Part shown: piece by piece, positions 52,472-60,873 of the stretch
Numbering within the stretch: the first letter of the stretch is position 1
Layout of the letters: every line of letters begins with the position of its first letter
Assembly: GCF_019084075.1 (NCBI RefSeq)
Contig: NZ_JAHREN010000001.1
Location: forward strand, 4,180,501-4,244,500
DNA from: Siccirubricoccus sp. G192
GTDB taxonomy: Bacteria > Pseudomonadota > Alphaproteobacteria > Acetobacterales > Acetobacteraceae
DNA: 64,000 nt
Direction of reading: 5' to 3'
Program-made: the position numbers and the translations under genes
The notes under the pieces: generated by a model
What the model was told of the DNA's origin: nothing
Database searches by the model: none
Seen by the model: only the letters and a program-made list of their open reading frames with translations

Positions 52472-55207
52472 ATGTTCGCCCGCATCGCCCGCGCCCTCTT
52501 CGGCACCTCGAACGACCGGGCGCTGAAGCGCCTGCAGCAGCGGGTGCCCGAGATCAATGCGCTGGAGCCCGGCCTGGCCGTGCTTCCGGATGACGCGCTC
52601 CGCGCCAGGACCGAGGAGTTCCGGGCGAAGCTCGCCGCCGGGGCCGATCTCGACAGCCTGCTGCCGGAGGCCTTCGCCACGGTGCGGGAGGCGGCCAAGC
52701 GCGTGCTCGGCCTCCGGCACTTCGACGTGCAGATGATCGGCGGCATGGTCCTGCATGAGGGCAAGATCGCCGAGATGAAGACCGGCGAGGGCAAGACCCT
52801 GGTGGCGACGCTGCCGGTCTACCTCAATGCCATCGCCGGCAAGGGCGTCCATGTCGTCACGGTGAACGACTACCTGGCGAAGCGCGACTCGGAATGGATG
52901 GGGCGGCTGTATCGCTTCCTCGGCCTCTCCACCGGCGTCATCGTCCATGGCCTGACCGATGAGGAGCGCCGCGCCGCCTATGCCGCGGATGTCACCTACG
53001 GCACCAACAACGAATTCGGCTTCGACTACCTCCGCGACAACATGAAGTACCGGCTGGACGAGATGGTCCAGCGCGACTTCAACTTCGCCATCGTCGATGA
53101 GGTGGACAGCATCCTCATCGACGAGGCGCGCACGCCGCTCATCATCAGCGGCCCCTCCGAGGACAGTTCCGACCTCTACCGCCAGGTGGACGAGGTCGTG
53201 AAGCTGCTGGTCCAGGACAAGGCCACCTACGACAAGGACGAGAAGCAGCGCACCGCCTCGCTCACGGAGGAAGGCTCGGAGGCGGTGGAGCAGCGGCTGC
53301 GCGAGGCCGGGTTGCTACAGGAAGGCGCCCTCTACGACTTCCACAACGTGACCCTGGTGCACCACGTCAACCAGTCGCTGCGCGCCCATGTGCTGTTCAC
53401 CCGGGATGTCGACTACATCACCCGGGACGACAAGGTGGTGATCATCGACGAGTTCACCGGCCGCATGATGGAGGGCCGGCGCTATTCCGATGGCCTGCAC
53501 CAGGCGCTGGAGGCGAAGGAACACGTCACCGTCCAGCCCGAGAACCAGACGCTGGCCTCCATCACCTTCCAGAACTACTTCCGGCTCTATCCCAAGCTGG
53601 CCGGCATGACCGGCACGGCCGCAACCGAGGCCGACGAATTCGCCGAGATCTACAAGCTGGAAGTGATGGAGATCCCGACCAACGTCCCGGTGATCCGCAA
53701 GGACAGCGACGACGAGGTCTATCGCAGCGCCACCGAGAAATACGACGCCGTCATCACCCTGATCGACGAGGCCCGCACCCGCGGCCAGCCCTGCCTGGTC
53801 GGCACCACCAGCATCGAGAAGTCGGAGCTGATCTCTTCCCTGCTCAAGAAGCGCGGCGTGCCGCACAACGTGCTGAACGCCCGCTACCATGAGCAGGAGG
53901 CGGAGATCGTCGCCCAGGCCGGGCGCCCCGGCGCCGTCACCATCGCCACCAACATGGCCGGGCGCGGCACCGACATCCAGCTCGGCGGCAATGTCGAGAT
54001 GCTGGCGCGGCAGGAGAGCGGCGCTAGCGAGGGGTCGGACTACGAGGCCGCGCTCGCCCGCCACAAGGCGGAGGTGGAGACCGCCCGCGCCACCGCGAAG
54101 GCGGCCGGCGGCCTCTTCGTCATCGGCACCGAGCGGCATGAGAGCCGGCGCATCGACAACCAGCTCCGCGGCCGCTCCGGCCGCCAGGGCGACCCGGGCG
54201 CCAGCCATTTCTTCCTCTCGCTGGAAGACGACCTGATGCGCATCTTCGGCAGCGACCGCATGGGCGGCATGCTGCAGAAGCTCGGGCTGAAGGAGGGCGA
54301 GGCGATCGTCCACCCCTGGATCAACAAGGCCCTGGAGAAGGCGCAGAAGAAGGTCGAGGCACGGAACTTCGACACCCGCAAGAACCTGCTGAAATACGAC
54401 GATGTCATGAATGACCAGCGGCGGGAGGTCTATGCCCAGCGCCGCGCCTTCATGCAGGCCGAGGACGTGGCCGAGACGGTGGCCGAGATGCGCCGCGAAA
54501 GCATCGGCGACATGGTCGACAAGGCGATCCCCGAGAACGCCTATCCCGAGCAATGGGACCTGGTCGGGCTCGAGGAGAAGGTCCGCACCGAGCTCGGCCT
54601 CGACCTGCCGGTCATCGCCTGGGGCAAGGAGGAGGGCATCGACGAGACGGCGGTGCGCGACCGCATCCAGGCCGCCGCCGACCAGGTCTATGCCGCCAAG
54701 GCCGCCAATATCGGCCCCGACCTCATGCGCATGGTCGAGAAGTCGCTGCTGCTGCAGATCTTCGACCAGGTCTGGAAGGAGCACCTGCTGGCGCTCGACC
54801 ATCTGCGCCAGGGCATCGGGCTGCGCGCCTATGGCCAGCGCGACCCGCTGAACGAGTACAAGTCCGAAGCCTTCCTCCTGTTCAACACCATGCTGGCCGA
54901 CCTGCGGGAGCGGGTGACCGGCGTGCTGCTGCGGATCGAACTCCGCCCCGACCAGCCGCCACCCTCGCCGGAGCCGGTGCGGGTGCTCGACCTGCGCCAC
55001 CCCGACCCCGCCATGGCCGAGCTGGAAATGGCCGATGCCGGCGGCCCCGGCTATGCCGCCATGCCGATCGGCACCGCCACGGCGCCGCGCCAGGCCGAGG
55101 GCGTCGATCCGGCCGATCCCGCCACCTGGCACCGCACCCCGCGCAATGCCTCATGCCCCTGCGGCAGCGGCAAGAAGTACAAGCACTGCCACGGCCGCCT
55201 CGGCTAG
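52472..55207 (+). CDS. secA: Preprotein translocase ATPase
   Basis: 911 residues, the motor of Sec export. Walker A is [14 protein letters not shown], the DEVD box is [21 protein letters not shown], and motif VI is [13 protein letters not shown]. The preprotein cross-linking and helical scaffold domains follow ([20 protein letters not shown]). The C-terminus keeps the zinc-binding [12 protein letters not shown] that contacts SecB and phospholipid. The start ATG 52472 ([11 protein letters not shown]) has GGAG about 12 bases upstream. The 282-base gap to the divergent parvulin gene holds both promoters. Confidence 0.98.
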   Translation: MFARIARALFGTSNDRALKRLQQRVPEINALEPGLAVLPDDALRARTEEFRAKLAAGADLDSLLPEAFATVREAAKRVLGLRHFDVQMIGGMVLHEGKIAEMKTGEGKTLVATLPVYLNAIAGKGVHVVTVNDYLAKRDSEWMGRLYRFLGLSTGVIVHGLTDEERRAAYAADVTYGTNNEFGFDYLRDNMKYRLDEMVQRDFNFAIVDEVDSILIDEARTPLIISGPSEDSSDLYRQVDEVVKLLVQDKATYDKDEKQRTASLTEEGSEAVEQRLREAGLLQEGALYDFHNVTLVHHVNQSLRAHVLFTRDVDYITRDDKVVIIDEFTGRMMEGRRYSDGLHQALEAKEHVTVQPENQTLASITFQNYFRLYPKLAGMTGTAATEADEFAEIYKLEVMEIPTNVPVIRKDSDDEVYRSATEKYDAVITLIDEARTRGQPCLVGTTSIEKSELISSLLKKRGVPHNVLNARYHEQEAEIVAQAGRPGAVTIATNMAGRGTDIQLGGNVEMLARQESGASEGSDYEAALARHKAEVETARATAKAAGGLFVIGTERHESRRIDNQLRGRSGRQGDPGASHFFLSLEDDLMRIFGSDRMGGMLQKLGLKEGEAIVHPWINKALEKAQKKVEARNFDTRKNLLKYDDVMNDQRREVYAQRRAFMQAEDVAETVAEMRRESIGDMVDKAIPENAYPEQWDLVGLEEKVRTELGLDLPVIAWGKEEGIDETAVRDRIQAAADQVYAAKAANIGPDLMRMVEKSLLLQIFDQVWKEHLLALDHLRQGIGLRAYGQRDPLNEYKSEAFLLFNTMLADLRERVTGVLLRIELRPDQPPPSPEPVRVLDLRHPDPAMAELEMADAGGPGYAAMPIGTATAPRQAEGVDPADPATWHRTPRNASCPCGSGKKYKHCHGRLG

Positions 55208-55929
55208 GCAGGGCGCGACTCAGGCGGGCGCCGGAGCCGAGCCGCCAGGGCGGCGCCCCGCCGCCCGATGCCGAGGCGCGGCTGCTGCACCGGGACGGCC
55301 AGCTTCTGGTCCTGGACAAGCCGGCCGGCCTGCCGGTGCATCGCGGCCCGCGCGGCGGCGCCTCGCTGGAGGATTGGCTGCCCGTCCTAGCCCTCGGCAA
55401 GCGGCGGGCGCCGCAGCCGGCGCATCGGCTCGATACCGACACCGCGGGCTGCCTGGTGCTGGGCCGCACGAAGCCGGCCCTGGCGGCGCTCGGCGCCCTG
55501 TTTGCCGCCGGGCGGGTGGAGAAGACCTATTGGGCGGTGGTGCGCGGCGCCCCGCCGGCGCCGGCGGGGGAGGTCGCCGCGCCGCTCGCCAAGCGCAGCA
55601 CCGCCCGGGATGGCTGGCGCATGGTGGTGGACCCGGAAGGCCAGCCGGCGCTGACCGCCTGGCGGGTGCTGGGCGAAGCCGGGGGCCTCGCCTGGCTGGA
55701 ACTCCGCCCCCGCACCGGCCGCACCCATCAGCTCCGCGTCCACTGCGCGCATCTCGGCTGCCCGATCCTGGGCGATGCGCGGTATGGCGGCGGCGAAGCG
55801 GCCATGCTGCACCTGCTGGCCCGCGCCATCGCCCTGCCGCTCGACCCGCCGGTGACGGCCACCGCGCCGGTGCCGCCGCATATGCGCGCCGCCCTGGCGG
55901 CTTGCGGCTGGCGGGAGGCCGCGGAATGA
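55153..55929 (+). CDS. RluA-family pseudouridine synthase, start uncertain
   Basis: Catalytic domain with [13 protein letters not shown], the catalytic Asp in [15 protein letters not shown] and [26 protein letters not shown]. No S4 domain is present. It converts specific uridines in rRNA or tRNA to pseudouridine. No ATG, GTG or TTG lies in frame between the secA stop and the start of the domain. The nearest is ATG 55153, inside the last 55 bases of secA in another frame. Either this overlap is real or the reading frame starts with a rare codon or a sequence error. Confidence 0.83.
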   Translation: MPLRQRQEVQALPRPPRLGRARLRRAPEPSRQGGAPPPDAEARLLHRDGQLLVLDKPAGLPVHRGPRGGASLEDWLPVLALGKRRAPQPAHRLDTDTAGCLVLGRTKPALAALGALFAAGRVEKTYWAVVRGAPPAPAGEVAAPLAKRSTARDGWRMVVDPEGQPALTAWRVLGEAGGLAWLELRPRTGRTHQLRVHCAHLGCPILGDARYGGGEAAMLHLLARAIALPLDPPVTATAPVPPHMRAALAACGWREAAE

Positions 55930-56345
55930 ACCAACTGCGCCACCGCGCCGCCCTCGCTTTGCTCGCCCTGCTGGCGGCACCCCCCGCCCTCGCTTTGCTC
56001 GCCCTGCTGGCGGCACCCCCCGCCCTGGCGCAGCGCGGCGGCTGCGGCCTGGCTGCGGGGCTGGACGCCCTGCGGGAGGCCGAGCGCGGGCTGGCGGCGC
56101 CCCCCGCCTCCCTCACCGCCGGGCGGGAGGAAGCGGCGGTCCTGGGGGCGCGGCTGCATGCGGCCGCCGCCAGCCTGGCCGGCTGCGGCTGCCGCCAAGC
56201 CGCGCTGCATGCCATGGAAGCCGCCGGGCTGGCGGAACAGGCGGGGAGCGAGGCCAGCCTGGAGCGCCTCCGCCGCAGCCTCGACCGCGCCCGCTTCTCA
56301 GCCGGGCTGGCGCGGGGGCGGCTGGACCGGCAGGGCTGCTCCTGA
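55926..56345 (+). CDS. Small exported protein with duplicated signal segment
   Basis: 139 residues. The start ATG overlaps the pseudouridine synthase stop (ATGA). The signal peptide contains two copies of ALALLALLAAPP ending in ALAQ. The mature part is helical with three Cys groups (GGCGLAAGLD, GCGCRQAA, RQGCS) and resembles no family I know. It may be a periplasmic Cys-rich protein. It is co-transcribed with the upstream gene and lies 29 bases before the Bug receptor gene. Confidence 0.6.
   Translation: MNQLRHRAALALLALLAAPPALALLALLAAPPALAQRGGCGLAAGLDALREAERGLAAPPASLTAGREEAAVLGARLHAAAASLAGCGCRQAALHAMEAAGLAEQAGSEASLERLRRSLDRARFSAGLARGRLDRQGCS
55950..56021 (+). repeat. 36-base in-frame tandem duplication
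   Basis: Two copies of a 36-base unit starting GCCCTCGCTTTGCTCGCC lie head to tail at 55950 and 55986. They code for two repeats of 12 residues in the signal peptide. The copies appear identical, which indicates a recent slippage or recombination event that roughly doubles the hydrophobic core. Confidence 0.85.
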
Positions 56346-56374
56346 TAACGGCGGCGGAAAGGGGAAACGCCATC

Positions 56375-57340
56375 ATGCAGCCCAGCCGCCGTGCCCTGCT
56401 CGCCCTGCCGGTCCTTGCCGCGCCCACCGTGCCGCGTGCCCAGACCGCCCCGGAACGCCCGCTCCGCGCCATCCTGCCCTTCTCCCCCGGCGGCACTACC
56501 GATGTCGTGGCCCGGGTGGTGGCGGAGGCCGCCGGCAGCCTGCTCGGCCAGCCCGTGGTGATCGAGAACCGCACCGGCGCCGGCATCGTGGTCGGCACCG
56601 ATGCCGCGGCCAAGGCGGAGCCGGATGGGCAGACCGTGCTCATCACCTCCAGCGCCCATGCCATCGCCCCCGCCCTGGTGGCGCGGCTGCCCTATGACCC
56701 GGCGGGCGGCTTCACCGGCGTGGCGGTGCTCGGCAATATCCCGCAGGTGGTGGCGGTGGACCCGCGCCTGCCGGTGCAGGACCTCGCCGGCTTCCTGGCC
56801 CTGCTGCGGGCCAATCCCGGGCGTTACGCCTATGCCTCGGCGGGGGTCGGCAGCGCCATCCATCTGGGCTCGCTGCTGTTCCTCTCGGCGGCGGGGGTGG
56901 AGATGCTGCATGTCCCCTATCGCGGCGGCGGGCCGGCCATGCAGTCGGTCATCGGCGGCGAGACGCAGATGGTGATCGACCCCGTCGCCTCCGCCGCGCC
57001 GCATGTGCGGGGCGGCTCGGTGCGCGGCCTGGCGGTCGGCGCGGCGAACCGCAGCGCCATCCTGCCGGATGTGCCGACGGCGGCGGAGGCCGGGCTGCCG
57101 GATTTCCGCGCCGATGCCTGGGTGGCGGTGCTGGCCCCCGCCCGCACCCCGCCGGCCGCGGTGGCGCGGCTCAATGCCCTGTTCAACGCCGCCACGGCCA
57201 AGGCCGCCCGCCGGCTTGGCGAGCTTGGGGTGCAGCCGGTGCCGGAAGCGGCCTCGCCGGAGGCCGTCACCCGCTTCGTGCTGGCCGATATCGAGCGGGT
57301 CGGGCCGCTGCTGCGCGCTGCCGGCGTCCGGCCGGAATAG
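56375..57340 (+). CDS. Bug/TctC-family tripartite tricarboxylate receptor
   Basis: 321 residues. Signal peptide RRALLALPVLAAPTVPRAQ (twin Arg). Family motifs: RAILPFSPGGTTDVVARVV, VVIENRTGAGIVVGTDAAAK and HVPYRGGGPAMQSVIGG. It binds a small carboxylate in the periplasm. No TctA/TctB membrane genes are adjacent, as is usual for the large Bug families of Acetobacteraceae and Burkholderiales. It follows the Cys-rich protein on the same strand. Confidence 0.88.
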   Translation: MQPSRRALLALPVLAAPTVPRAQTAPERPLRAILPFSPGGTTDVVARVVAEAAGSLLGQPVVIENRTGAGIVVGTDAAAKAEPDGQTVLITSSAHAIAPALVARLPYDPAGGFTGVAVLGNIPQVVAVDPRLPVQDLAGFLALLRANPGRYAYASAGVGSAIHLGSLLFLSAAGVEMLHVPYRGGGPAMQSVIGGETQMVIDPVASAAPHVRGGSVRGLAVGAANRSAILPDVPTAAEAGLPDFRADAWVAVLAPARTPPAAVARLNALFNAATAKAARRLGELGVQPVPEAASPEAVTRFVLADIERVGPLLRAAGVRPE

Positions 57341-57421
57341 GGGCGCCCCGGGCGCGGCGATCCCGGCGAGGCGGCGCGCGTTGATCCCGGGCATCTGCCT
57401 CCTGTCCCGAAAGGATATGCC

Positions 57422-58010
57422 ATGATCCGCGCAAGGCTCCCCGGCGCCGCCCGCGCGCCCCATCTGGCCGCCGCGGCCTGCCTCTCGCTTGGCCTGCTGG
57501 CCTCGCCCATGGCCCTGGCGCAATCGGGCGGGGGCGGCGGCTCCGGCGGGGGCGGATCGGGTGGCGCAGGGGGAGCAAGCGCGGGCGGCGCGGCGGGCAC
57601 CGCGGGGGGGCGGATCGGCCGGCGCCCCCGGCACGGCGGCCGCCAACCGGGGTGCCGCCGGCCAGGTCGGGCAGCCGGGCGTCCCGGGTGGTTCGGCGGG
57701 CAGCAGCGCAGCAGGCCGCGGCACCCCTGGCAGCAGCCAGGCCACGGCGCCTTACGCGGGCAGCGGAGGAAGCGGCGGCGCGGCCTCCGGCGGCGCCAAC
57801 CAGGGCACGGCAGGGCAGCAGGGGCGGAACAGCCAGGCGCAGCAAAGCCAACCCAGCCTGCGTGGCCAAGTCGAGCAGCAGCAGCGTGCCGCCGGCGTCA
57901 GCACCCCGCCGGAGCGGGAGCGCGAGCAATTGCGCGACCTCAATGCACTCTCCCGCGAACTGGCCCCGACGGCGCCGCTTCCAGCACCGGATGTCGGCCC
58001 CCGGCGCTGA
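57422..58010 (+). CDS. Glycine-rich exported protein, frameshifted here
   Basis: 195 residues after correction. Signal peptide CLSLGLLASPMALAQ, then a Gly/Ser/Ala-rich stretch (SGGGGGSGGGGSGG). The frame changes at G7 57604-57610: six bases give TAGGGSAGAPGTAAANRG. The rest is Gly/Gln-rich (QQGRNSQAQQSQPSLRGQ) and ends in a charged helix (PEREREQLRDLNALS). No fold or function is recognisable. The stop codon is followed two bases later by the palindromic repeat copy 2. Confidence 0.6.
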
Positions 58011-58012
58011 GG

Positions 58013-58065
58013 CGGCCCGATGACCGCAGGGCCTGGAGGTCTGAATCGGGCCGAAGATACAAGGC
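58013..58065 (+). repeat. Palindromic 3' repeat, copy 2
   Basis: 53 bases that match the element at 11734-11794: CGGCCCGATGACCGCAGGGCC, then GGAGGTCTGAATCGGGCC, then AAGATACAAGGC, with a nine-base insert of copy 1 replaced by one T. The stem CGGCCCGAT/ATCGGGCCG (58013-58021, 58045-58053) is extended by GACC/GGTC. It begins two bases after the TGA of the glycine-rich gene, exactly as copy 1 does after its glycosyltransferase. Confidence 0.8.
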
Positions 58066-58107
58066 CGCGCGATGGCCGAAGGGGGCTTGCTTCCGCGGGG
58101 CTGAATC

Positions 58108-58170
58108 GCTTGGCTGCCTCTGGCGGCAGGGGGTCCTGCCGCAGCCAAGCCGGTCGCCACCCGGCTTGGC
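58108..58170. terminator. Overlapping hairpins between convergent genes
   Basis: GCTTGGCTGC (58108-58117) pairs with GCAGCCAAGC (58141-58150), and GCCAAGCCGG (58144-58153) pairs with CCGGCTTGGC (58161-58170). The two stems share bases and are mutually exclusive. They lie between the glycine-rich gene and the yaiI-like gene and could terminate both. Confidence 0.6.
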
Positions 58171-58201
58171 CGGCACCCGTCTCGCAAAGCGCCCGGAATC
58201 C

Positions 58202-58697
58202 CTACTCGAAAGCCACCCAGGGTCGCGGCGGCGCGGCCGTGGCATCGCGCCGCGCCGCCTGGACCTCGGCATCCAGCGCGGCGAGGAAGCGGGAGCGGTC
58301 GGCGCGGGTCAGCGGCGCCGGGCCGCCCGTCATCACCCCGGCGGCGCGCAGGCCCTGCGCCACCTCCCGCCCGGCCAGCGCGCCGCCGATATTGTCGGTG
58401 GTCCAGGGCCTGCCCTTGGGCGAGAGCGCCCGTGCGCCCTTCGCCAGGCAGCGCGCGGCCAGGGGGGATGTCGGAGGTGACACAGACATCGCCGCGGGAG
58501 ATCCGCTCGGCGATCCAGTCATCGGCGGCATCGGCGCCCTCGGCCACCACCACCATCTGCACATTCGGCAGGCCCGGCGGTCGCACCGGGCGGGAGCCGT
58601 TGCTCACCACGAAAACCTGCAGGCCGAGGCGGGTGGCGACGCGGAACACCTCCTCCCGCACCGGGCAGGCATCGCCGTCCACATGGATGCTTGTCAT
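58202..58697 (-). CDS. yaiI: YaiI/YqxD (DUF188) family protein, frameshifted here
   Basis: 164 residues after correction. It starts at ATG 58697 (MTSIHVDGDACPVREEVFRVA), the family N-terminus with conserved Asp residues, and continues DDWIAERISRGDVCVTSDIP. The frame shifts at G6 58462-58467: five bases give SDIPLAARCLAKGARAL, then GRPWTTDNIG to the end. The family is conserved in bacteria, nuclease-like by fold, with no settled function. The product would be cytoplasmic. Confidence 0.85.
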
Positions 58698-58764
58698 GCG
58701 GGCGACCATGCGGTTGGCGGCCCCGGGCCGCAAGCCATGCGCCGCGCCCCCCGGCCGGCGAATC

Positions 58765-60813
58765 CTACCGCACCCGCACCTCCGCCCGCGCCGCCGCGCC
58801 CTCCGCGTCCAATACCGTCACCCGGTAGAAGCCGGGGCCGGGCGGCGTCCAGGCCGCCTCGCGCCGGGCGGGCTCGGCCGGCACCGGGCTGCCATCCACC
58901 AGGAAGGTGAGCGGCCGGCGGCCGCCGCTGGCGCGGAGGGTGACATGGCCCGGCCCTTCCTCCAGCACCGCGCCGGGTGGCGGGAAGACCAGGCGCAACC
59001 GGTCCATCGCCTCGGCCAGGGCGGGTGTGGCGCCAGGGCTGGTGACGATGCGGGCCGGCAGGGGGCTGCGCGGCGCCGGCGGCAGGCGCTCGAACAGCCG
59101 GGCCAGCAGCGGCAAGGCAATGCGGGCGCCGGTCGCACCGGGCAGCGGCGTGCCGTCCGGCCGGCCGACCCAGACGCCCACCACATGCCGGGCATCCAAC
59201 CCCAAGGCCCAGGCATCGCGGCCGCCCCAGCTCGTGCCGGTCTTCCAGGCGATGTCCGGCGGCCCGCCGGCCGGGAAAGGGTTCACCAGGATGGCGGTGG
59301 CGAGGCCCGCCGCGCGCGGCTCGAACACCAGGCGCCCCGCCCCGGCCGGCGTCATGGGCACCAGCCGCAGCGGCGCCGCCCGCCCGCCATCGCCGAGCGC
59401 CGCATAGAGCCCCACCATCTCCCGCAGCGTGGTGCCGAGCCCGCCGAGCGCCAGGGGCAGCGAGGGATCGGTGCCCGGCGGCAGGCGTGGGGGCGCGCCG
59501 GCCGCCTTCAGTGCCGCGGCGAAGCGCAGTGGCCCAAGCTCCGCAAGCAGCGCCACCGCCGGCAGGTTCAGCGATTGCCGCAGCGCATCCGCCACGGTGA
59601 TCCGCCCGGCGAAGTCGCGGTTGAAATTCTCCGGCGCATAGCCGCCGAAGCGGCGCGGCAGATCGGCCAGCAGGGTCTCCGGCGCGGCGATGCCGGCCTC
59701 GAAGGCCATGGCATAGAGCACGGGCTTCAGCGCCGAACCCGGCGAGCGGATCGCCCGCGTCAGGTCCAGCGCCCCGGCCCGGCCCTGGTCGCCGAAATCG
59801 CCGCCAACCAGCGCCCGCACCTCCCGCGAATGCAGGTCGGCCACCAGCAGCGCCAGCGAGGCACGGTCCGGCAGGCCGCGCAGCGCTGCCGTGGCGATCT
59901 CCTCTGCGGCCCGCTGCAAGCCGAGGTCGAGGCTGCTGGCAATGCGGGGGGTATCGGCGCCCTGCGCCAATTCGCGGGCCAGATGCGGCGCCAGACGCGG
60001 CATCGGCAGCCGCCGCTCCGGCACCCGCATGGCAAGGGCGAATTCGGTATCGGCCGGGGTGATGCCGGCTGCCCCTTCGGCGCGGCGGGTGAGCAGCGCA
60101 TTGCGCGCCGCCGTGGCACGCTCCGGATGGCGATCGGGCCGCAGCGCTTCCGGCCGGCGCGGGATGGCGACCAGCAGCGCCGCCTCGGCCGGGTCGAGCC
60201 GCCCGGCCGGCCGGCCGAACCAGGCCAGCGCCCCGGCCCGCACCCCTTCCAGGTTGCCGCCCTGCGGCGCCAGTGTCAGCCAGATGCCGAGGATCTCATC
60301 CTTGCTGAAACGCGCTTCCAGTTGCAGGGCGCGGAGGATCTCGATGGCCTTGCTGCGCAGGCTGCGCGGCCGCGGCTCCAGCAGCCGGGCGGCCTGCATG
60401 GTGAGGGTGGAGCCGCCGGAAACCACCCTCCCCGCCCGCGCCCATTGCACCGCGGCCCGCGCCAGTGCCAGCGGATCGACGCCGGGATGCAGGCGGAAGC
60501 GGCGATCCTCGGCGGCGATCAACAATTCGATGAGGTGCGGCGGCACGTCGCCGGCGGCGGTGGCCAGGCGCCAGATCCCACCCGGCGCGGGCAGCACGGA
60601 AAGGGTGCGGCCCTCGCGGTCCAGCACTTCGGTGCCGAGGCTGTGCAGCCGTGAGAGGTCGGGCGGCAGGGCGCGGTCCAGCGCCAGGATGCCGGCGCCG
60701 AGGATTGCCGCCAGCGCCAGCGTAGCGAGTCCGGCCTTCGTGGATCGCGCCATGCCAGGCCGGGCGCGATCCGTCGCGGGCTCGCCCGGGCCATGGCGGC
60801 GCCAGCGCCGCAC
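58765..60813 (-). CDS. pbpC: Penicillin-binding protein 1C
   Basis: 682 residues. An N-terminal membrane anchor (LATLALAAILGAGILAL) precedes a GT51 domain (AAEDRRFRLHPGVDP, GGSTLTMQAARLLEP). The transpeptidase has SALK in RSPGSALKPVLYAM, RQSLNLP and KTGTS. The C-terminal PBP1C domain (about 600-682) ends VTVLDAEGAAARAEVRVR. It polymerises and may cross-link peptidoglycan. The start GTG 60813 is favoured by GGAGG upstream; ATG 60753 is possible. It lies 60 bases after the alpha-2-macroglobulin gene, a known pairing. Confidence 0.93.
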   Translation of the reverse strand: MRRWRRHGPGEPATDRARPGMARSTKAGLATLALAAILGAGILALDRALPPDLSRLHSLGTEVLDREGRTLSVLPAPGGIWRLATAAGDVPPHLIELLIAAEDRRFRLHPGVDPLALARAAVQWARAGRVVSGGSTLTMQAARLLEPRPRSLRSKAIEILRALQLEARFSKDEILGIWLTLAPQGGNLEGVRAGALAWFGRPAGRLDPAEAALLVAIPRRPEALRPDRHPERATAARNALLTRRAEGAAGITPADTEFALAMRVPERRLPMPRLAPHLARELAQGADTPRIASSLDLGLQRAAEEIATAALRGLPDRASLALLVADLHSREVRALVGGDFGDQGRAGALDLTRAIRSPGSALKPVLYAMAFEAGIAAPETLLADLPRRFGGYAPENFNRDFAGRITVADALRQSLNLPAVALLAELGPLRFAAALKAAGAPPRLPPGTDPSLPLALGGLGTTLREMVGLYAALGDGGRAAPLRLVPMTPAGAGRLVFEPRAAGLATAILVNPFPAGGPPDIAWKTGTSWGGRDAWALGLDARHVVGVWVGRPDGTPLPGATGARIALPLLARLFERLPPAPRSPLPARIVTSPGATPALAEAMDRLRLVFPPPGAVLEEGPGHVTLRASGGRRPLTFLVDGSPVPAEPARREAAWTPPGPGFYRVTVLDAEGAAARAEVRVR

Positions 60814-60873
60814 CGGTCAGCCCTCCGCCGGCGCCGTGGCGTCAGCGGCTCCGGCAAGGCGGATTGCGGCCAT

